Assembly: GCA_904063045.1 (NCBI GenBank)
Contig: CAJFCJ010000019.1
Coordinates: 1,565,700-1,629,699, forward strand
Source of the DNA: Dimorphilus gyrociliatus
Taxonomy: Eukaryota > Annelida > Polychaeta > Dinophilidae
Direction: 5' to 3'
DNA: 64,000 nt
Made by a program: the position numbers and the translations under genes. The first letter of the stretch is position 1, and every line of letters starts with the position of its first letter. Positions 1-12,883 of the stretch are shown piece by piece. The notes beneath the pieces were generated by a model. It was not told the DNA's origin and searched no databases. It was given only the letters and a program-made list of their open reading frames with translations.

Positions 1-2741
1 GAAACACAACTGTACTCTCATCCATATGTTTTTCTGCGTCTATTTGATATTTTTCATTTTCACTAATTGACCATTCCCGTCTGCAATTATCATAAAGGAA
101 TAAATTTTAAGCCTTTGAATGCAATAGAATAGATAGCTCACGGTGAAACTTTAGCAGAACCATATAAATTGATTGGAGTTTTATTTGAGGGGATAGTATT
201 AAGAATGATGGTTGTAATAACCTAAAAAAGTGGTCAAGTAATTATTTTTTCATCGATTTACTAAACAAAAGAGCTGAAAAAGTGTATTCCTCACTTGTTT
301 TCCAGTCCATAAGGGCTTAGGCTTCAATATTGTTGGGGGCAATATCTTTAATTTCTTGTGATTATCAGATAAGGCACTAGTAATCAATTGATAGTAGTGT
401 TGTTTGTCAAAAAATCGACCTCTAACGCTTAATTTAACGCCGGATATCATATGATCTTGAATTAAACCACCGAGCGGTGAACCATCCTTAGGCACAGTAT
501 AATGATGATTTGTTGCTACTAAATTATAAGCTTCGGATCTAGCTATTTCATTTTGCGGGAAATGGGCATTCATTTCATCTCCATCAAAATCAGCATTATA
601 AGCTTTGCAATTTGAATAATGAAGTCGGAGAGTTTTTTCATTTGCCAATACTCGCGCTCTATGAGCTTGAATACTTGGCCTATGTAAACTTGGTTGACGA
701 TTAAGTAAAAGTACATCGCCATTTTTCAAATGCCTATATACAACTTTATGAGCAACTTTGCCATATTTTCCTTCAACGGATGTCAAGGGTTTCAATAATT
801 GTTTGGCAATTGCTTCTCTTTGGTTTTTATTAGAACGTGATAAAACAATTTTTGCCCCTTGCTCATCAATTACATGAGTAGCACTAAAATTAAAATTGAA
901 ACTATTTATCAGAGAGCTATAGTTAACAATATCTAAGAATTACCCTGGATATATATTCGGTCCATTTATTACGGCTTCTTTCAACGCCCTAAAGTTGTTT
1001 GACGTAACATACTGCGGATACGTCAATTTGGTAGCAAAAACGTAAGGTATCCCTATTTCATTCGCACTTATAAAAGGATCGGGTGATATAACGGAGCGAG
1101 CTGCATAATTAACTCTTTTGCCCATCATATTCATTCTTAGCATACCCTCTTTTTTTTCCAATATCTGATAATATTAAGACTTATTATATGATAAAGTATT
1201 GAATTCTTAAATATAAATGACCTGTTTAACTCCTCGATTTTTTTCCATTGATAATTTATCCAAATCTGAATCAACTATCGCGTTGACTGACCTTTGTAAG
1301 TTTAACCACGCATAGTTTATTTTATCTATCATACTATTTCCAGGATACATGTTTAAGTCAAACTATACAAATTTCATTAAGTGTAATTATTAATTTGAAT
1401 TTTACTGTTAAAGATAATACAAAACCTTTTCCGTTACGCCATCCTCTTCCGATTGAGAAATAGTTAATAGCTTTTTAATATTGTCCGATGCCTGTATAAC
1501 TTTTGAGAAAATAACGCTTTGTTCATGTTCAAATAATTGACCGCCAACAGGATTCGTCTACAAATATACAATATATATTAAGTATACTGTATACTTTGAA
1601 AAGGAAACTTTTAACTAAACAACTAACTGGTCTAAATTTTGGCGGTGGTACCGGAATAGATCCAAGAACGAAAACCTCTGTAGTACTCGTTCCAATTCCA
1701 CTAAGCATTAGTTCTAATAGTTCTTTGTCATGTTGCCATAATAGATTTAAATGCTCCTCAACACTCATTGGTGTTAAATAGCTTTCGTGTGCTGAAGCAA
1801 TCCCAGTATCCTTTTCTTTCCTATAATTGTAAACGTGAAAATAAATGACCTTTTCAAAAGTACATTATATATAATTATTTACGTTTTAGATTTTCTTATA
1901 TTATCCGTGAAAAATATTTTAGCGTTGTTTTCAGTTGCCAATTTTCTATTTTGTTTCTTGCAGTATGGACAAGATTTAGCAAAAAAGTCTCCTCTTAAGA
2001 ATCGTTTTCGTACAAGAACTTGAATCGATGATATATTTTTTGATTTTGCGTCGTTGTTAGTTCTTTTTTCTAATAAAGGAATTATTAATACAATTATGAA
2101 AGGGAGGGGGGAAGAGACGTTTTTAATCTTACACACCTGAATTATCATCGGAAATATACTTGTGTATAAGGTCTTCCCACAATTCAGGTGCAAAATTTTG
2201 TTGTATAACTTCTAATACGGAAACTTTTCCAACGTTTCCCTGTTCTAGAAGTTTCATTTCTTGTTTTAAGAAAGTACATAAGTTTTGTGGGATGCGTAAT
2301 TTATGACATTCGAAACACATTCCATTTAATATCTAATTAGAAGAATAATCAATAATTGATATTTTATTTAAAAATAATAAGGAGTACTTGCTTACCTTAA
2401 CAAGGATTTTAAACAGGAAAGGATTATAAACTGGCATAGTCAATTTTATATACCCAAAGTGGCCGGGACATTTGATAAAATTAAGGTTACAAGTACCGCA
2501 CACATCTCTGTCATCCGTTGGTCCTGAAATTTGATACACTTTTAACTATAATAGTAAAAGAAGAAATAACTAATTAACCTAATAACGGATCATGTAACCC
2601 ATTTGCGACTGGTAAACCTAATCCATCGAAAGATGATTGCTGTGTTATACGTTTTACCGATATACTTTCAATATCGGCTGAGGAATAAAATGAAAATGTT
2701 ACAGCATTTATTTTCGCTGATGGTATAAGATCGTCATCCAT
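1..2741 (-). CDS. POLR1A: DNA-directed RNA polymerase I largest subunit, 5' two-thirds, cut by window edge
   Basis: Catalytic largest subunit of RNA polymerase I, which makes pre-rRNA in the nucleolus. Translation starts at 2741 ([11 protein letters not shown]). Exon 1 ends near 2577. The next exons carry the N-terminal zinc clamp: CGTC then CPGHFG near 2400-2538, CFECH near 2290-2330, and CPYC near 1940-1980. The exon near 1630-1820 has [11 protein letters not shown], and 940-1165 has [14 protein letters not shown]. The exon at about 250-875 has the active-site motif [15 protein letters not shown] with three Mg-binding Asp, preceded by [28 protein letters not shown] in the same exon is typical of Pol I rather than Pol II or III. 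Two further short exons reach position 1 in frame, so the C-terminal part (trigger loop, jaw, clamp end) lies outside. At least ten exons are visible. No frame break was seen. Family assignment is very secure; a few junctions are approximate. Confidence 0.96.
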
Positions 2742-3915
2742 TGTATTTACATCGAAAAATTCGTAAGAGAGCGATAAAGTATAAGCACGTGGTCACGTGG
2801 GTGAAGGAAATCGATTCGTATTTTACACCGGGTGTCCATAATTTTTGTAATTAGATAAAAGAATTATCCATGTCTCTTTTTCTACCTGCAAAATGTTTGA
2901 AATATAGGAAATACTACATTTAAACTATGTTAATGTTCTAAAAGTTTAGGCAGCTCAAGTATTGTTTCAAAATTTAGGAAAATTTACGTCTTAATATCAT
3001 TAATATATCATTTCGGAATAGTTAGTCTCTTCCTTTCAATTTAATTTCTACCGTTCTTTCTTAAGTTGTATAATTACTTTGTGAACTTTTTATCGTTCAT
3101 TCTACATTATTCAACTAATCTTGACATAAAATTATTTTATATAATAATTATAAATTTGTTTTCATAGTATTACAAAAGCTTAACTTAATATTTCTAAGAG
3201 CAAAAGTAACTTTGGAAAAAAAAAACTATAATTCAAAAGCTTATGTTTCCTAAGTGATAAAAAAAGAAAGAGAAGTTAGTTAAAAGGTAATTTTATAGTT
3301 TACAACCTCTCTGCGGTGTAAAAAAAATTTCCTATTGTCACGATTTTCACATAAGTAGGAAAATAACAAATGATAGGGAAAATACTTTGTTTCATACGGC
3401 ATATTTCTAAGCTACTATAGTATATATTACATTAAAAAATATGCTTTTACACAAGTTCTAGCAATTCTTATTAGTGGCTGGAAAAAAAAAGGCAACTATC
3501 AAATTATACAATGACTATCGATGTCTTATAAACAATATGATTTTTTTATATATATGTATCTGATAGTAATGTATTATTAGGTTTTAACTCTTTCGTAAGA
3601 ATTTCACATCATTGTCTACGAGGATATTTGTTTCTTTTTTCTTAATTGTAGAATAATTTACCTGTAATTGCTTTAGTGAAAATATCATGAAACAGGTAAA
3701 GACAATAAGAGAAAGCAGCTACAGTCAAACCTCAGGCATTTCTTTGTAAAAAAAGTCATCAAACGGCCCAGCAATCGTTTGACTTTTACGCTAAAACGGT
3801 CACGCCCGCTATTATTTCAGTAGACTATATTAGACGAGTTGTACAAGAGACGCGCTTAGTGGCGCTACGGTACAGAACAAAACCGATAGACCGTACGGTC
3901 TACGCAGAAGAAGAT
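2742..3915. promoter_or_regulatory. Divergent intergenic region POLR1A / DUR3 with two E-boxes
   Basis: About 1.2 kb separating two divergent start codons. Two CACGTG E-boxes sit at 2786-2791 and 2794-2799, 45-58 bases upstream of the POLR1A ATG. They are the only clear regulatory motifs I see. The rest is AT-rich with T- and A-runs. A less AT-rich patch at 3750-3860 just before DUR3 probably holds its start site. No coding sequence was recognised. Confidence 0.5.
2786..2799. promoter_or_regulatory. Tandem CACGTG E-boxes upstream of POLR1A
   Basis: Two perfect CACGTG hexamers with two bases between them, about 50 bp before the POLR1A start codon. CACGTG is the Myc/Max-type site. Myc control of ribosome-biogenesis genes is established in animals, so the position fits. 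Binding itself is inferred. Confidence 0.55.
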
Positions 3916-6528
3916 ATGCTAAAGAATAAGAGCAGCTGTCTTCGTTTCTTTACAATTTTTAATTCATCGTCCACAGAACCAGGGCTTGCAAAATCGTTAT
4001 CGATATCTCAGTTGGTACCTTTAATCTTCTTACTGGGTGTATTCTTCGCAATTGTGGCTAAATTCTTCAACTATATAAGAAAGTCGATATACAAGGAGCA
4101 AAAGAATATAGATTCATCATTTGATGCTGGAGGAAAAGTTTCTACTGGATTAACGGTGAGTAAATATGAAATGTTTGTTTCTTTATATAATGATTACTGT
4201 GTCTTTATCCCATCCATTATTAAAATATATAGGCGACAACCTTAGTGTCACAATGGACGTGGGCAGCAACTTTATTACAATCTTCTGCAGTGGCAGCAAA
4301 AGTAGGCTTAGAGTTTTTTCAATATGCTAAGACTGTAATATAAATTACATATTTTTTTAATAATAATAGTATGGAATAAGTGGACCATTTTGGTATGCGT
4401 CTGGGGCGTGCATTCAATTTTTATTATTTGCAATGATATCGGTTCAACTCAAAGTAAGGGCTCCTGGAGCTAAGACTTTCCTCCAAGTAATTAGAGCTCG
4501 ATTTGGCTCTAAAACCCATCTTGTATTTTGCGTCTTTGCTCTTCTTACCAATATCATTGTGACAGCTATGTTGATGTTAGGTAATTTTATAATTTAGTAT
4601 CCATCTACCCTTTTATCGTATTATGAATATTGCTGCTTTTTCTTATTTTCTTATTTACAACGTGAACAGGAGGCGCAGCTATAATGACTAACTTAGTAGA
4701 TGGATTAAGCATTGAGTTAGCAACAATGCTGGTTGTTGCAGTTATCTGGACGTTTACACATATTGGAGGCCTTGGAGCAACATTTTATGTATCATATTTC
4801 AATACTGCAACCATTTTTATCATTACAATAGCTTTCCTCGTTCACGTTTATCATACATCCAATGCAGCCGCTGTTGGATCAATGAAAAAAGTGTATGATA
4901 GAATAGTTTGTAGTAAAGCTCCAGAAGGCAACAAAGATTCTAGTTTTCTTACCCTAGTTAGTCGACCTGGCTTAATGTTTGGCATTATAAATATAGTGGG
5001 AAATTTTGGGACAGTCTTTGTTGATCAGTCGTATTGGCAAAGCTCTGTTGCAGCAAAACCAAAAAATGGTGTTTGGGGATTTCTTTCGGGTGGTTTAGTT
5101 TGGTTTGCTGTACCTTTTACGTTCGCTACAACAATGGGATTAGCATATATCTCTATGTCAGTTGAAAATGGCAGGCCATTACTCACTGAAAGTGAAGTCA
5201 ATGACGGTTTAGTACCAGCAGTTGTTGCACAAAGATTATTAGGAGCTCGTGGAGAGTTATTAATTCTTATTTTAGTTTTGATGGCTGTTACGTCAACGGG
5301 TTCAGCAGAGGTTGTTGCAGTTTCTTCTATTCTTATTTATGATGTTTACTGCCTTTATTGGAAGCCGTACAGGTTAGTACATGACGCTAACTCATGTATT
5401 CTATGCGGGAGAGCAAGAGGAAGAGCAGCAACAAAGAAAGATAAATGCATTTGTATAAGTATGACATTTTGCGCTCATTGTAAAGCTGACGATGAAAGAA
5501 GAAATGAAAATAAAAAAAGGGCGCTTAAGGCCGAGTATCAGTGCACAACTCATGGTTCTTTCCGAAAGTATAATGATTATCTCGAGTATTTGAAGGATTG
5601 GAGTATGTTATGGGTTTCACTAGCTATCCTACCTCTAACTCTGATACTTAAGGCCACCAGCATTTCTTTAGGCTGGTTGTACTTGTTTATGGGTATCTTA
5701 ATAGGATCCGCTGTGCTACCTATAACTTTGTGTATGTTTTGGCCTCGTTTAACAGGTATAGGTATGGTAACTGGAGCTTTAAGTGGTACGCTCTCAGCAT
5801 TAATTGTGTGGCTCTCAGTTTCTTCAATAACGGACAATGGACTTTCCGATTTTTTCAATTCGACAGCCGAAGAATTGCCGATGCTTTGTGGAAATATAAC
5901 ATCGATAGCAGTCAGTTGTATTGTAACCATAATAGTCAGTTTGATCACCAATCGTTATTATACAAATGGAAATGATCAGGAAATTTGGGAAAATACAAGA
6001 GATATTGATAATCCCTTATCTCCTTGGGTTGAATTATATGCAAGAGAATTAGATATAAGAGGCGTTCACGAACTTGATAAGCGTCCTTCGTTGCAGGTTG
6101 TTACAAGCACCTTTAAACAAGCGAAAATAATAGCGATGATTGGTGCAATATGTCTTACTCTAATCTTCATTATAATCTGGCCTGGATCAATGGCCTCAGC
6201 CGGAATTCTTGATTTTTCGCAATTTAGAGGTTGGATAGTTTCATGTGAAATTTGGGGTGTTTTAGCAGCTATTTTCATAATTGTTATGCCATTTGTTAGT
6301 GAAGCTATTGAGATAAAGCATAAGCTGAGAGAGAAGAACATGGTGGCAATTGATGTGAAAATTGAGCCGAAAGTTAAAAGGAAGGTAAAAGTTAGGAATG
6401 TATCTGATAGTGTTGTCCATAAAGAATCAGTTACGGATCAAGACGTTTGCGTTGTTCGTGTGGACAATCAAGACGAGCGCCACTCCTCCGATTCCAACTT
6501 GACTGAGGAACATCAAGAGATACTGTAA
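3916..6528 (+). CDS. DUR3: DUR3-type urea/H+ symporter (sodium:solute symporter family), 792 aa
   Basis: Plasma-membrane urea (possibly polyamine) symporter of the SSS superfamily. Four exons join in frame: 3916-4155, 4233-4301, 4370-4580 and 4670-6528. I chose the ATG at 3916 because no upstream ATG is in frame. Diagnostic stretches are SQWTWAATLLQSS (exon 2), YGISGPFWYASGA (exon 3) and NFGTVFVDQSYWQS followed by GGLVWFAVPFTFATT in exon 4, all hallmarks of the DUR3 branch. About 15 hydrophobic segments are visible. A cytosolic loop at about 5395-5560 is cysteine-rich (CILC, then CIC, CAHC and CTTH), and the C-terminus is a long charged tail. DUR3 is well known from plants, fungi and algae and from some invertebrates, but is missing in vertebrates. 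The substrate is inferred from the family. Confidence 0.9.
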
Positions 6529-8812
6529 ATTGAAAAATGTAAAGATATCTTCAAAGAATATATGAGTTATTTTCAATAATATAAAAGAAACTACATAATT
6601 ATTAGATATTTCATCATTTTAAACGTTATTTATAAAGAACCTAGAAATCCATTAAAAATGGGCTGTTTACTTTAAGAAAGCTTCTATGGTTTAATGATTA
6701 TCATTATTCTAATACAACCCTTCAAACTATCTTGCAGGTGTTCTAATTTCTTAAAGATTTTGAGAAAGTACATGTAGAGAATGATTTTAACTTTTTCTAT
6801 ATACAGTATGTTTCTTGTTAAATAACGAATTCGTTGTCTACTTTTCATTGTTCATGATTTTTTTCTCAGAATGGAAAATGATAAAAGCATTGAAAAAGTC
6901 CAACATTAATTTCTGCATTACTTCTCAAATTCTCAAATGGAGACTATGTAGTTTGTATTCCTTATGTTATAAACATGGGAATTTTTCCTATTCCACTCTC
7001 TTCTATGTAGGTAGATATAAACCACTAGTTTAATAATTAGCGAGGGATGTGAACGTGAATAATAGGCCTCATCGTATTAGACGCCTATAAAGTACAGTCT
7101 TGTTGTAATATTCTCGGAAGTCAGTCAAGGTTGATTAAGGGAAATTTATGATTTTTTTTTTAATTCTAAATACCTATTCTCCATGTTCATAGGCTTACGA
7201 AGAGTCTATTGAAAAACGCCAATACTGTTCAATTCTGTTGTATTTGCTAAAAAGTAAACCGATATTTGTATTATAATAAACTAGCCTTGTCTTCATATAT
7301 AATATGTTACGTTTAATAAAGTTATGGCTAGTAATTAAAGAAAGTTTCCTCACAATATCTAGCAATTAGGTATTTTTATGTTAACGAGCTTAATTAGTAA
7401 ACTGCAATACCTGACTGTGAGATAGTAGGATCTTAAATTAAGGGCGGGAAATAAATATGTTTATACAATTCTGTTGCCGGAGATTTGTGTTATTAAAGCC
7501 TTCAATGGCTATATAATGAGGAAAGAAAGAAGTTTTAGAAAGAACAAAAGACTAAAAACTAAAGGAAAAGAAGAATAAGAATAATAATAAAAGAAAGCAG
7601 AAGCTCTCTTGATGAACGAATGCTATTTTTAGAGACAAATAATAAATAAACTTATATCTCTCGACTTGATAGATACTAAACAATAAACTAAACTGATACT
7701 TATAGAAATACATACACTGTTTATATATATATATAAATTAGTATATTTTGGCATTGTGCAAATCCTGTAAAGCAATACAGTATATACAGTATCTGTTACA
7801 GTAGTTAGAAACTACTTCCCAATTTAAGAACTTGTAATTCTTATGGTTTTTCAATACAAACATGTTTGTATAAACTATTAATATATAGTTTCAAACAAAG
7901 GCTTTAGGCCCATTACTGAATATATATATATATATATATATATGTGTGTATGTGGAAAGGAATACAGTAAACGATCAATTCTCTTACAGTGTATATGTAC
8001 TTTCAAGCTACTAAATAATCAAAGTAAACCCTTTATAATATAAAAAAAGGCAGAAAGGAAAAGATAACAAAAGGAAAATTACTTCAGTGCACTCCATAAA
8101 TTTAATTAATATCATGGTTAAAGATTATTTAAAATCTAGTGTACTGAGTTTCGGTTCATTTTATGAGAACAATAATAAAAAATACGACAAACTAATTAAT
8201 TTAAGTTGATACAATTAATTTCTTACCATGTGTATAAAATAGATATACAAGTATTCATATATTTTATATTAATATATTTGTATTTTTATATAGAAACAGA
8301 AGTATGTAAAAGTATTCATACTGTATGTATTCACGCTGCATATCTTATATTTTTATTTCCTTGAGCCATTTATCCTTCTTTTCCACTTCACATTAATTCT
8401 TAGATGAGAATAAAAGAAACAGAAAAGTCGGATAGAACCGTATCATACTTTCTACTCAGAACTTCTACTTTTTAGTATTAGGTAATAAAGGATTTGTATA
8501 TTTATTATTTAAAGTTCTTATGCGTACTTCATCAATTTAAAAAATATCTCAATAAATTCATCTTTGATGTCTTGTTAAATAACTCAAAATACATAAGAAT
8601 TTGATTACAAAAAGAGAAAATTGAAAAGTTCATTTATTAAGAATGTAACAATATCATTTTTCTCTCTTTATCATTAGCAATTTTTCCTGGAAATAATATC
8701 ACAGTTTTCTATATAGTTATATAGAGGGTTTGTTATATTTGTTACTGAAATATCTCGCAATTTTAATTAGCTTGAGATTTGAAATATGTATTATTAGTCT
8801 TTTTAAATAATA
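6529..8812. other. AT-rich convergent intergenic region
   Basis: 3' flanks of DUR3 (plus) and GPCPD1 (minus). No convincing coding sequence. It contains short TA tracts near 7720-7740, a longer TA/TG microsatellite at 7919-7953, and the double motif ATACAGTATATACAGTAT at about 7775-7792. A purine-rich stretch covers about 7540-7610. Confidence 0.6.
7919..7953. repeat. (TA)n-(TG)n microsatellite
   Basis: About 24 bases of alternating TA followed by a TGTGTGTATGTG tail, in the intergenic region 3' of DUR3. Confidence 0.85.
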
Positions 8813-11800
8813 TTATTTTCCCTTACACTCCAATTTAAACTTATTCTCCATTTTGCAATTTATCTTGTTAATTCCATCATAGATTACACCATCTACACCA
8901 TTCTTTTTCAAAAATTCAATATTCTTCTTGTCGTTGTTGTCATCTCCCCAACAAAAGACTATCAAGCCACATTCCTTTGCAAATTTAATAATATCTGGAT
9001 TACGTAATAATTCTTCTGCGTGTGCATTTATACCCTTAATGGACAAAGCAAAACATAAGATATAAGTGAAAGAAAGTAGTATATGACTTACAAGGAAGTT
9101 TTCTGCTTCACAGTAAAGCGACGAGTTTTTTGTAGTCCAGCATCGGGGATCCATGTAAGCCGGATACTTTTCAGTAATGCCTTGAGACAAAAAGAGAACA
9201 GGATACTTGTTTTGCTTTAGTTTCAGCATACAACATATGTTGGGATCAAAGCAACTCTACAGAATAGAAAACTTAGGTTAATTACAAGTATGAGATAATC
9301 ATGAAGAGTTTAAGTACAAATATTATTCTACGATTTTTTCCATAACTTAAAACTTCTTTTAGTATAATATCAACATATTCGTTACGATCCATAAGATCTC
9401 TAAGATTTTCCTCTAATTCTCCAGTCTGTTATTTAAAACGTTTCTTTTTAATGAGAAATAAAAAATTATAGCGTTGTTCTTACAATAATTCTCATGCAAT
9501 ATTTTATCTCGATATTAAAGCCTAAATCCTCATCTAGTGACTCAAAGCAACTTTTTAATGTTGGAAATGGTCGATGATGATTGTCCAACCCGCTCTCTAC
9601 TCAAAATTCATACAAAATATGAATTGTTTATTTATTCTCTCTTTTATATTTGATGATCATAAATAAATTAATAATCGAAAACTAACCATTAACAATGGAA
9701 GAAGAGTAAAACTTCGTTTTCTTACTAGATGCGTGATAAATTCGTAAAGTATCCATTTGTTCCAACGTTAGATCCGAAATAGGAACCTCAAATATTTCTA
9801 ATTCATTACCATCCATACAGTCTTTGTTATATACTTTCTCCTGTTGTTATTATTAATTATAAATACAGTATTTCTTTCTTAAATATTAAATCAAACAAAC
9901 TTTTTTCAGGTCGATACAAACGGTAAAATCGTGATAAACTATTGGTATTTTATCTTTGCTCAATTGAACATCAAATTCAACAAAATCTGCTCCCTATAAG
10001 AGTAAAAGAGAGATATATAGTATATCCACTTTGATTGATTGTCTTTTTTTTGTTTTCAATTAATATTTTCCAGTGTTAATATTTTAATTATAGTGGTATT
10101 TCAGTACAAAATAACTAACGTGACTACCAGCTTCAGCAAGAGAGGCTAATGTGTTTTCTTTAGCGGAAGACAATCTAAGCGAAAAATTTAAATTTAGCAT
10201 AAAATCATATTTGCGAGAAAGAGAAAGAAAAATAAAGAGATAAATGAAAAATGTAAGAAGCAATTTTTTTCTTTCTATTTATCTTCGTTTGATAATTTAA
10301 TTAAAATGATTTTCATGCAATTTTAGTCCTAACATCCATGTAAATTAATAAATTGATATTTCAAAGCTACAAGGTCGGTATTTGTAAAGGCGATTGTAAC
10401 CATCTTTAAATAGCATCAATTCATTGAAAAAAAATTTTTCCATGCCAAAAAGGTGTTCGTCTAAACTTTGAACTAACAAAAGCATATAGGAAAAAGACCT
10501 TTTCATAAAGGGGGGAATGACTTACTCTTTGCAATAAGTTGCACCCAATCCTCTGTGTCCAACGTCCAAAGGTGCTCGCGAATCTTTCCAATGTTTGGCA
10601 TATGATATTTCAAAAGTACAAAGATTTTCTTTTAAAGGCTTAATTATTAGAATTTCAACTGTTTTTTAATAAAGAAACTTTCAGAATATAATTTTTATAT
10701 TATATTACAAAATAAAAATAAATTAATAAAAACCATGTAGTTGTCCAATTATCCGATGCTGTTCATTTAATACTGGTATCGATAACTGATCAGATGTTTT
10801 ACAATTAGTAACTGGTAATAAATTAGCCGATCCAATAAGCGTAGGTATATCATTTTCATTGGCGTGGTTTAAATGACAATATATGATGAAATTGAAACCC
10901 TTTTTAATAATACTGTCATAATGTGTTTAAACAGCTTAATATAATTAATTACCACATATTCAGGATTAAATGATTGTGTTCTGAAAGTAATTGGGTCATT
11001 CTGAAGTAAAGCACCAAATTTCTTCTGAGGTTTGGGTTGTACATTTTTCTCATTTAATGTTGATATGGTGACTGAATGCATTTTCGTTGAGATTTCAGCA
11101 GTTTGGTCGGATAAATCAGATAACTGTTGTGTGAATTTAATAAATTGAGTATTTGATAATAATGTATCAAAATTGAAAACTAACATTCACTATTTCATCT
11201 TTCAGGAGACTTGGAATGCATTTGATAGAGAATTTTCGATTTGTATCAATTTTATTGAAGAATATAAGAGAATCTTTAAGTAGATGTAGTTGTATCTCTG
11301 TTTGGCCATTCAACCAACCTTTATCCACGTTATATAAGCCATCTAAAAAATGATTACAATGTCTAAATAATTGGCGTTTATCTCTATTATACTATTTCAC
11401 CTTTAACACCAAATTTATCAACATGTCCACCTATTGCTATGTATTCTTTTTAAGAAAAATTAACAAATTTATTATTTATGGACTGATTCCTTTTTCTATA
11501 TTTATACCTTTTAAATTCAATAATCTTGGTGTTAAGTGTGTTTCATATTTCAAAATGTATTGACATTCATTGTTCATGCTAGCAGACAGTTTACACTTTT
11601 CCGCAATAATATACTTATAAAATATTTCACAATTATCATTTTCTTGACATATATCTATTGAAATAGTCCAAATTGATCTATAAATGAAAATATTGTAAAA
11701 CAAACACACTTCAATAGTATACTGTAAATATTACTTATCATCCTGTTTATCTTTTGATTCGATCATTGTTAAACATTTGTCTGGATTCCAGTTTCCAAGC

Positions 11801-11880
11801 TCTGGTATGTTTCCCGAAATACATACATGCTCCTGAGCTGAAAGGTCTGCTATTACACTAAAGGTGACTTTGGTCGTCAT
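8813..11880 (-). CDS. GPCPD1: Glycerophosphocholine phosphodiesterase GPCPD1 (GDE5), multi-exon
   Basis: Cytosolic enzyme that hydrolyses glycerophosphocholine to glycerol-3-phosphate and choline. The start at 11880 opens a CBM20 starch-binding domain (VTFSVIADL, then NIPELGNWNPDKCL), continued in the exon near 11500-11660. A middle exon near 11200-11340 has GWLNGQTEIQLHL. The GDPD catalytic domain follows: DVGHRGLGATYCKE near 10520-10560 with the catalytic His and Arg, EFDVQLSKD and VYHDF near 9900-9990, and a C-terminal block with QNKYPVLFLSQG, ENFL-GINAHAEELLRNP and FCWGDDNND. A 68-bp intron interrupts the last block inside an apparently open frame near 9020-9090. Stop is at 8813-8815. Exons are short with small introns. 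The domain order matches vertebrate GPCPD1 throughout. Confidence 0.92.
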
Positions 11881-12469
11881 TCTGCATAGAAAGGATTTCT
11901 GTAGAAGACAGAGCAAGAAAAAATGCTCTAAGATAATCCAATATTGATATATTGAATATTAAAAACAAAACAATTTTTATATAAAACTAGATAAGTCCTT
12001 GTAAATCATAATTAACTTTTTGAGCTTTATCAATTATCAACCAGTAGCTATTGATTATCAACTCATAGCAATGATAAACAATATTAAATAATGATTAAAA
12101 TATTACACTGTCTTTATCCTTTTTATCGTCAGCAAACAATTATCATTGGTTTGATATGTTTGAGTTGAGCGAAATTAGAATTTGAAATCGCCATGTTGTC
12201 ACGTGACATAGAATTTTATAAAGCGCCAAAATGTCGAATATTTAAATAATGGTTATAGTATTCAATTTTATTTTTAAAGTACAATATTCACAAAATTAGA
12301 GATGACGGACTTGGACTTAGAATATTTACTTGAATTATATAAATACATAATATAAATATTTATATATAAACAGTAAAATTGAGACCAAAATAATATCGCA
12401 GGTCATTATGATCAAACGTATCATTTGGACAGTTTGAGTTGACATAATTATTTTGAAGAAAGATTTTCC
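11881..12469. promoter_or_regulatory. Upstream region of GPCPD1 with a TCACGTGA E-box
   Basis: Gap between the GPCPD1 start and the 3' end of the NDUFA4-like gene (both minus). A palindromic GTCACGTGAC lies at about 12198-12207, around 320 bp upstream of the GPCPD1 ATG. A short CCATGTT patch (12191-12197) is adjacent. The rest is AT-rich. Confidence 0.45.
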
Positions 12470-12883
12470 CTAGCATTTGTAGCTGCCAATTTCTTTTCTT
12501 AGAGCTTCTAATTCGGCATTTTCGGCATATTTTTGATTGAGTGTCAATAGCTGTTGAATAGTATTTAAAAATAAACTTTTACTTATCCATATGAAAGATA
12601 GAATTTAGTTTAAACATACCTTTTGAGGGACATTGGGATTAACCTCTTCCCAAGGAGCTACAGCTTTAGTTTTATTTACTCTCACATCGCTTTTAGTGGC
12701 TACAGCATAAATAGAGTAGGCAGTAGCACCAATACAGGCCGTTCCAAGAATACCGACCAGTGGAATTAACTGATAAATAATTATTGTATGAAATAATCAT
12801 TCGACAATCTTTTAGAATATATAACTTACCTCCCACTTTTGTCTTAAAGCTTTTAAACCGAATAATGCAGAACCACCGCTCAT
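12470..12883 (-). CDS. NDUFA4: NDUFA4-like small mitochondrial subunit (cytochrome c oxidase-associated)
   Basis: Short inner-membrane protein of the NDUFA4/MLRQ family, now regarded as a cytochrome c oxidase (complex IV) subunit. Three exons are joined by two small introns: ATG at 12883 (MSGGSALFGLKALRQKWE), then a middle exon with one transmembrane helix (LIPLVGILGTACIGATAYSI) and the family's PWEEVNPNVPQK segment, then a last exon LLTLNQKYAENAELEAL ending at TAG 12470-12472. The layout of short N-terminus, one helix rich in Gly/Ala/Thr, and a Pro-Trp then Asn-Pro segment agrees with NDUFA4. About 90 aa, slightly longer than the usual 81. It could be a paralogue such as the NMES1 branch; I favour NDUFA4. 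Confidence 0.75.

Noticed and set aside
5577-5951. 124-codon antisense ORF inside DUR3
   Set aside because: Shadow of the conserved DUR3 coding strand.
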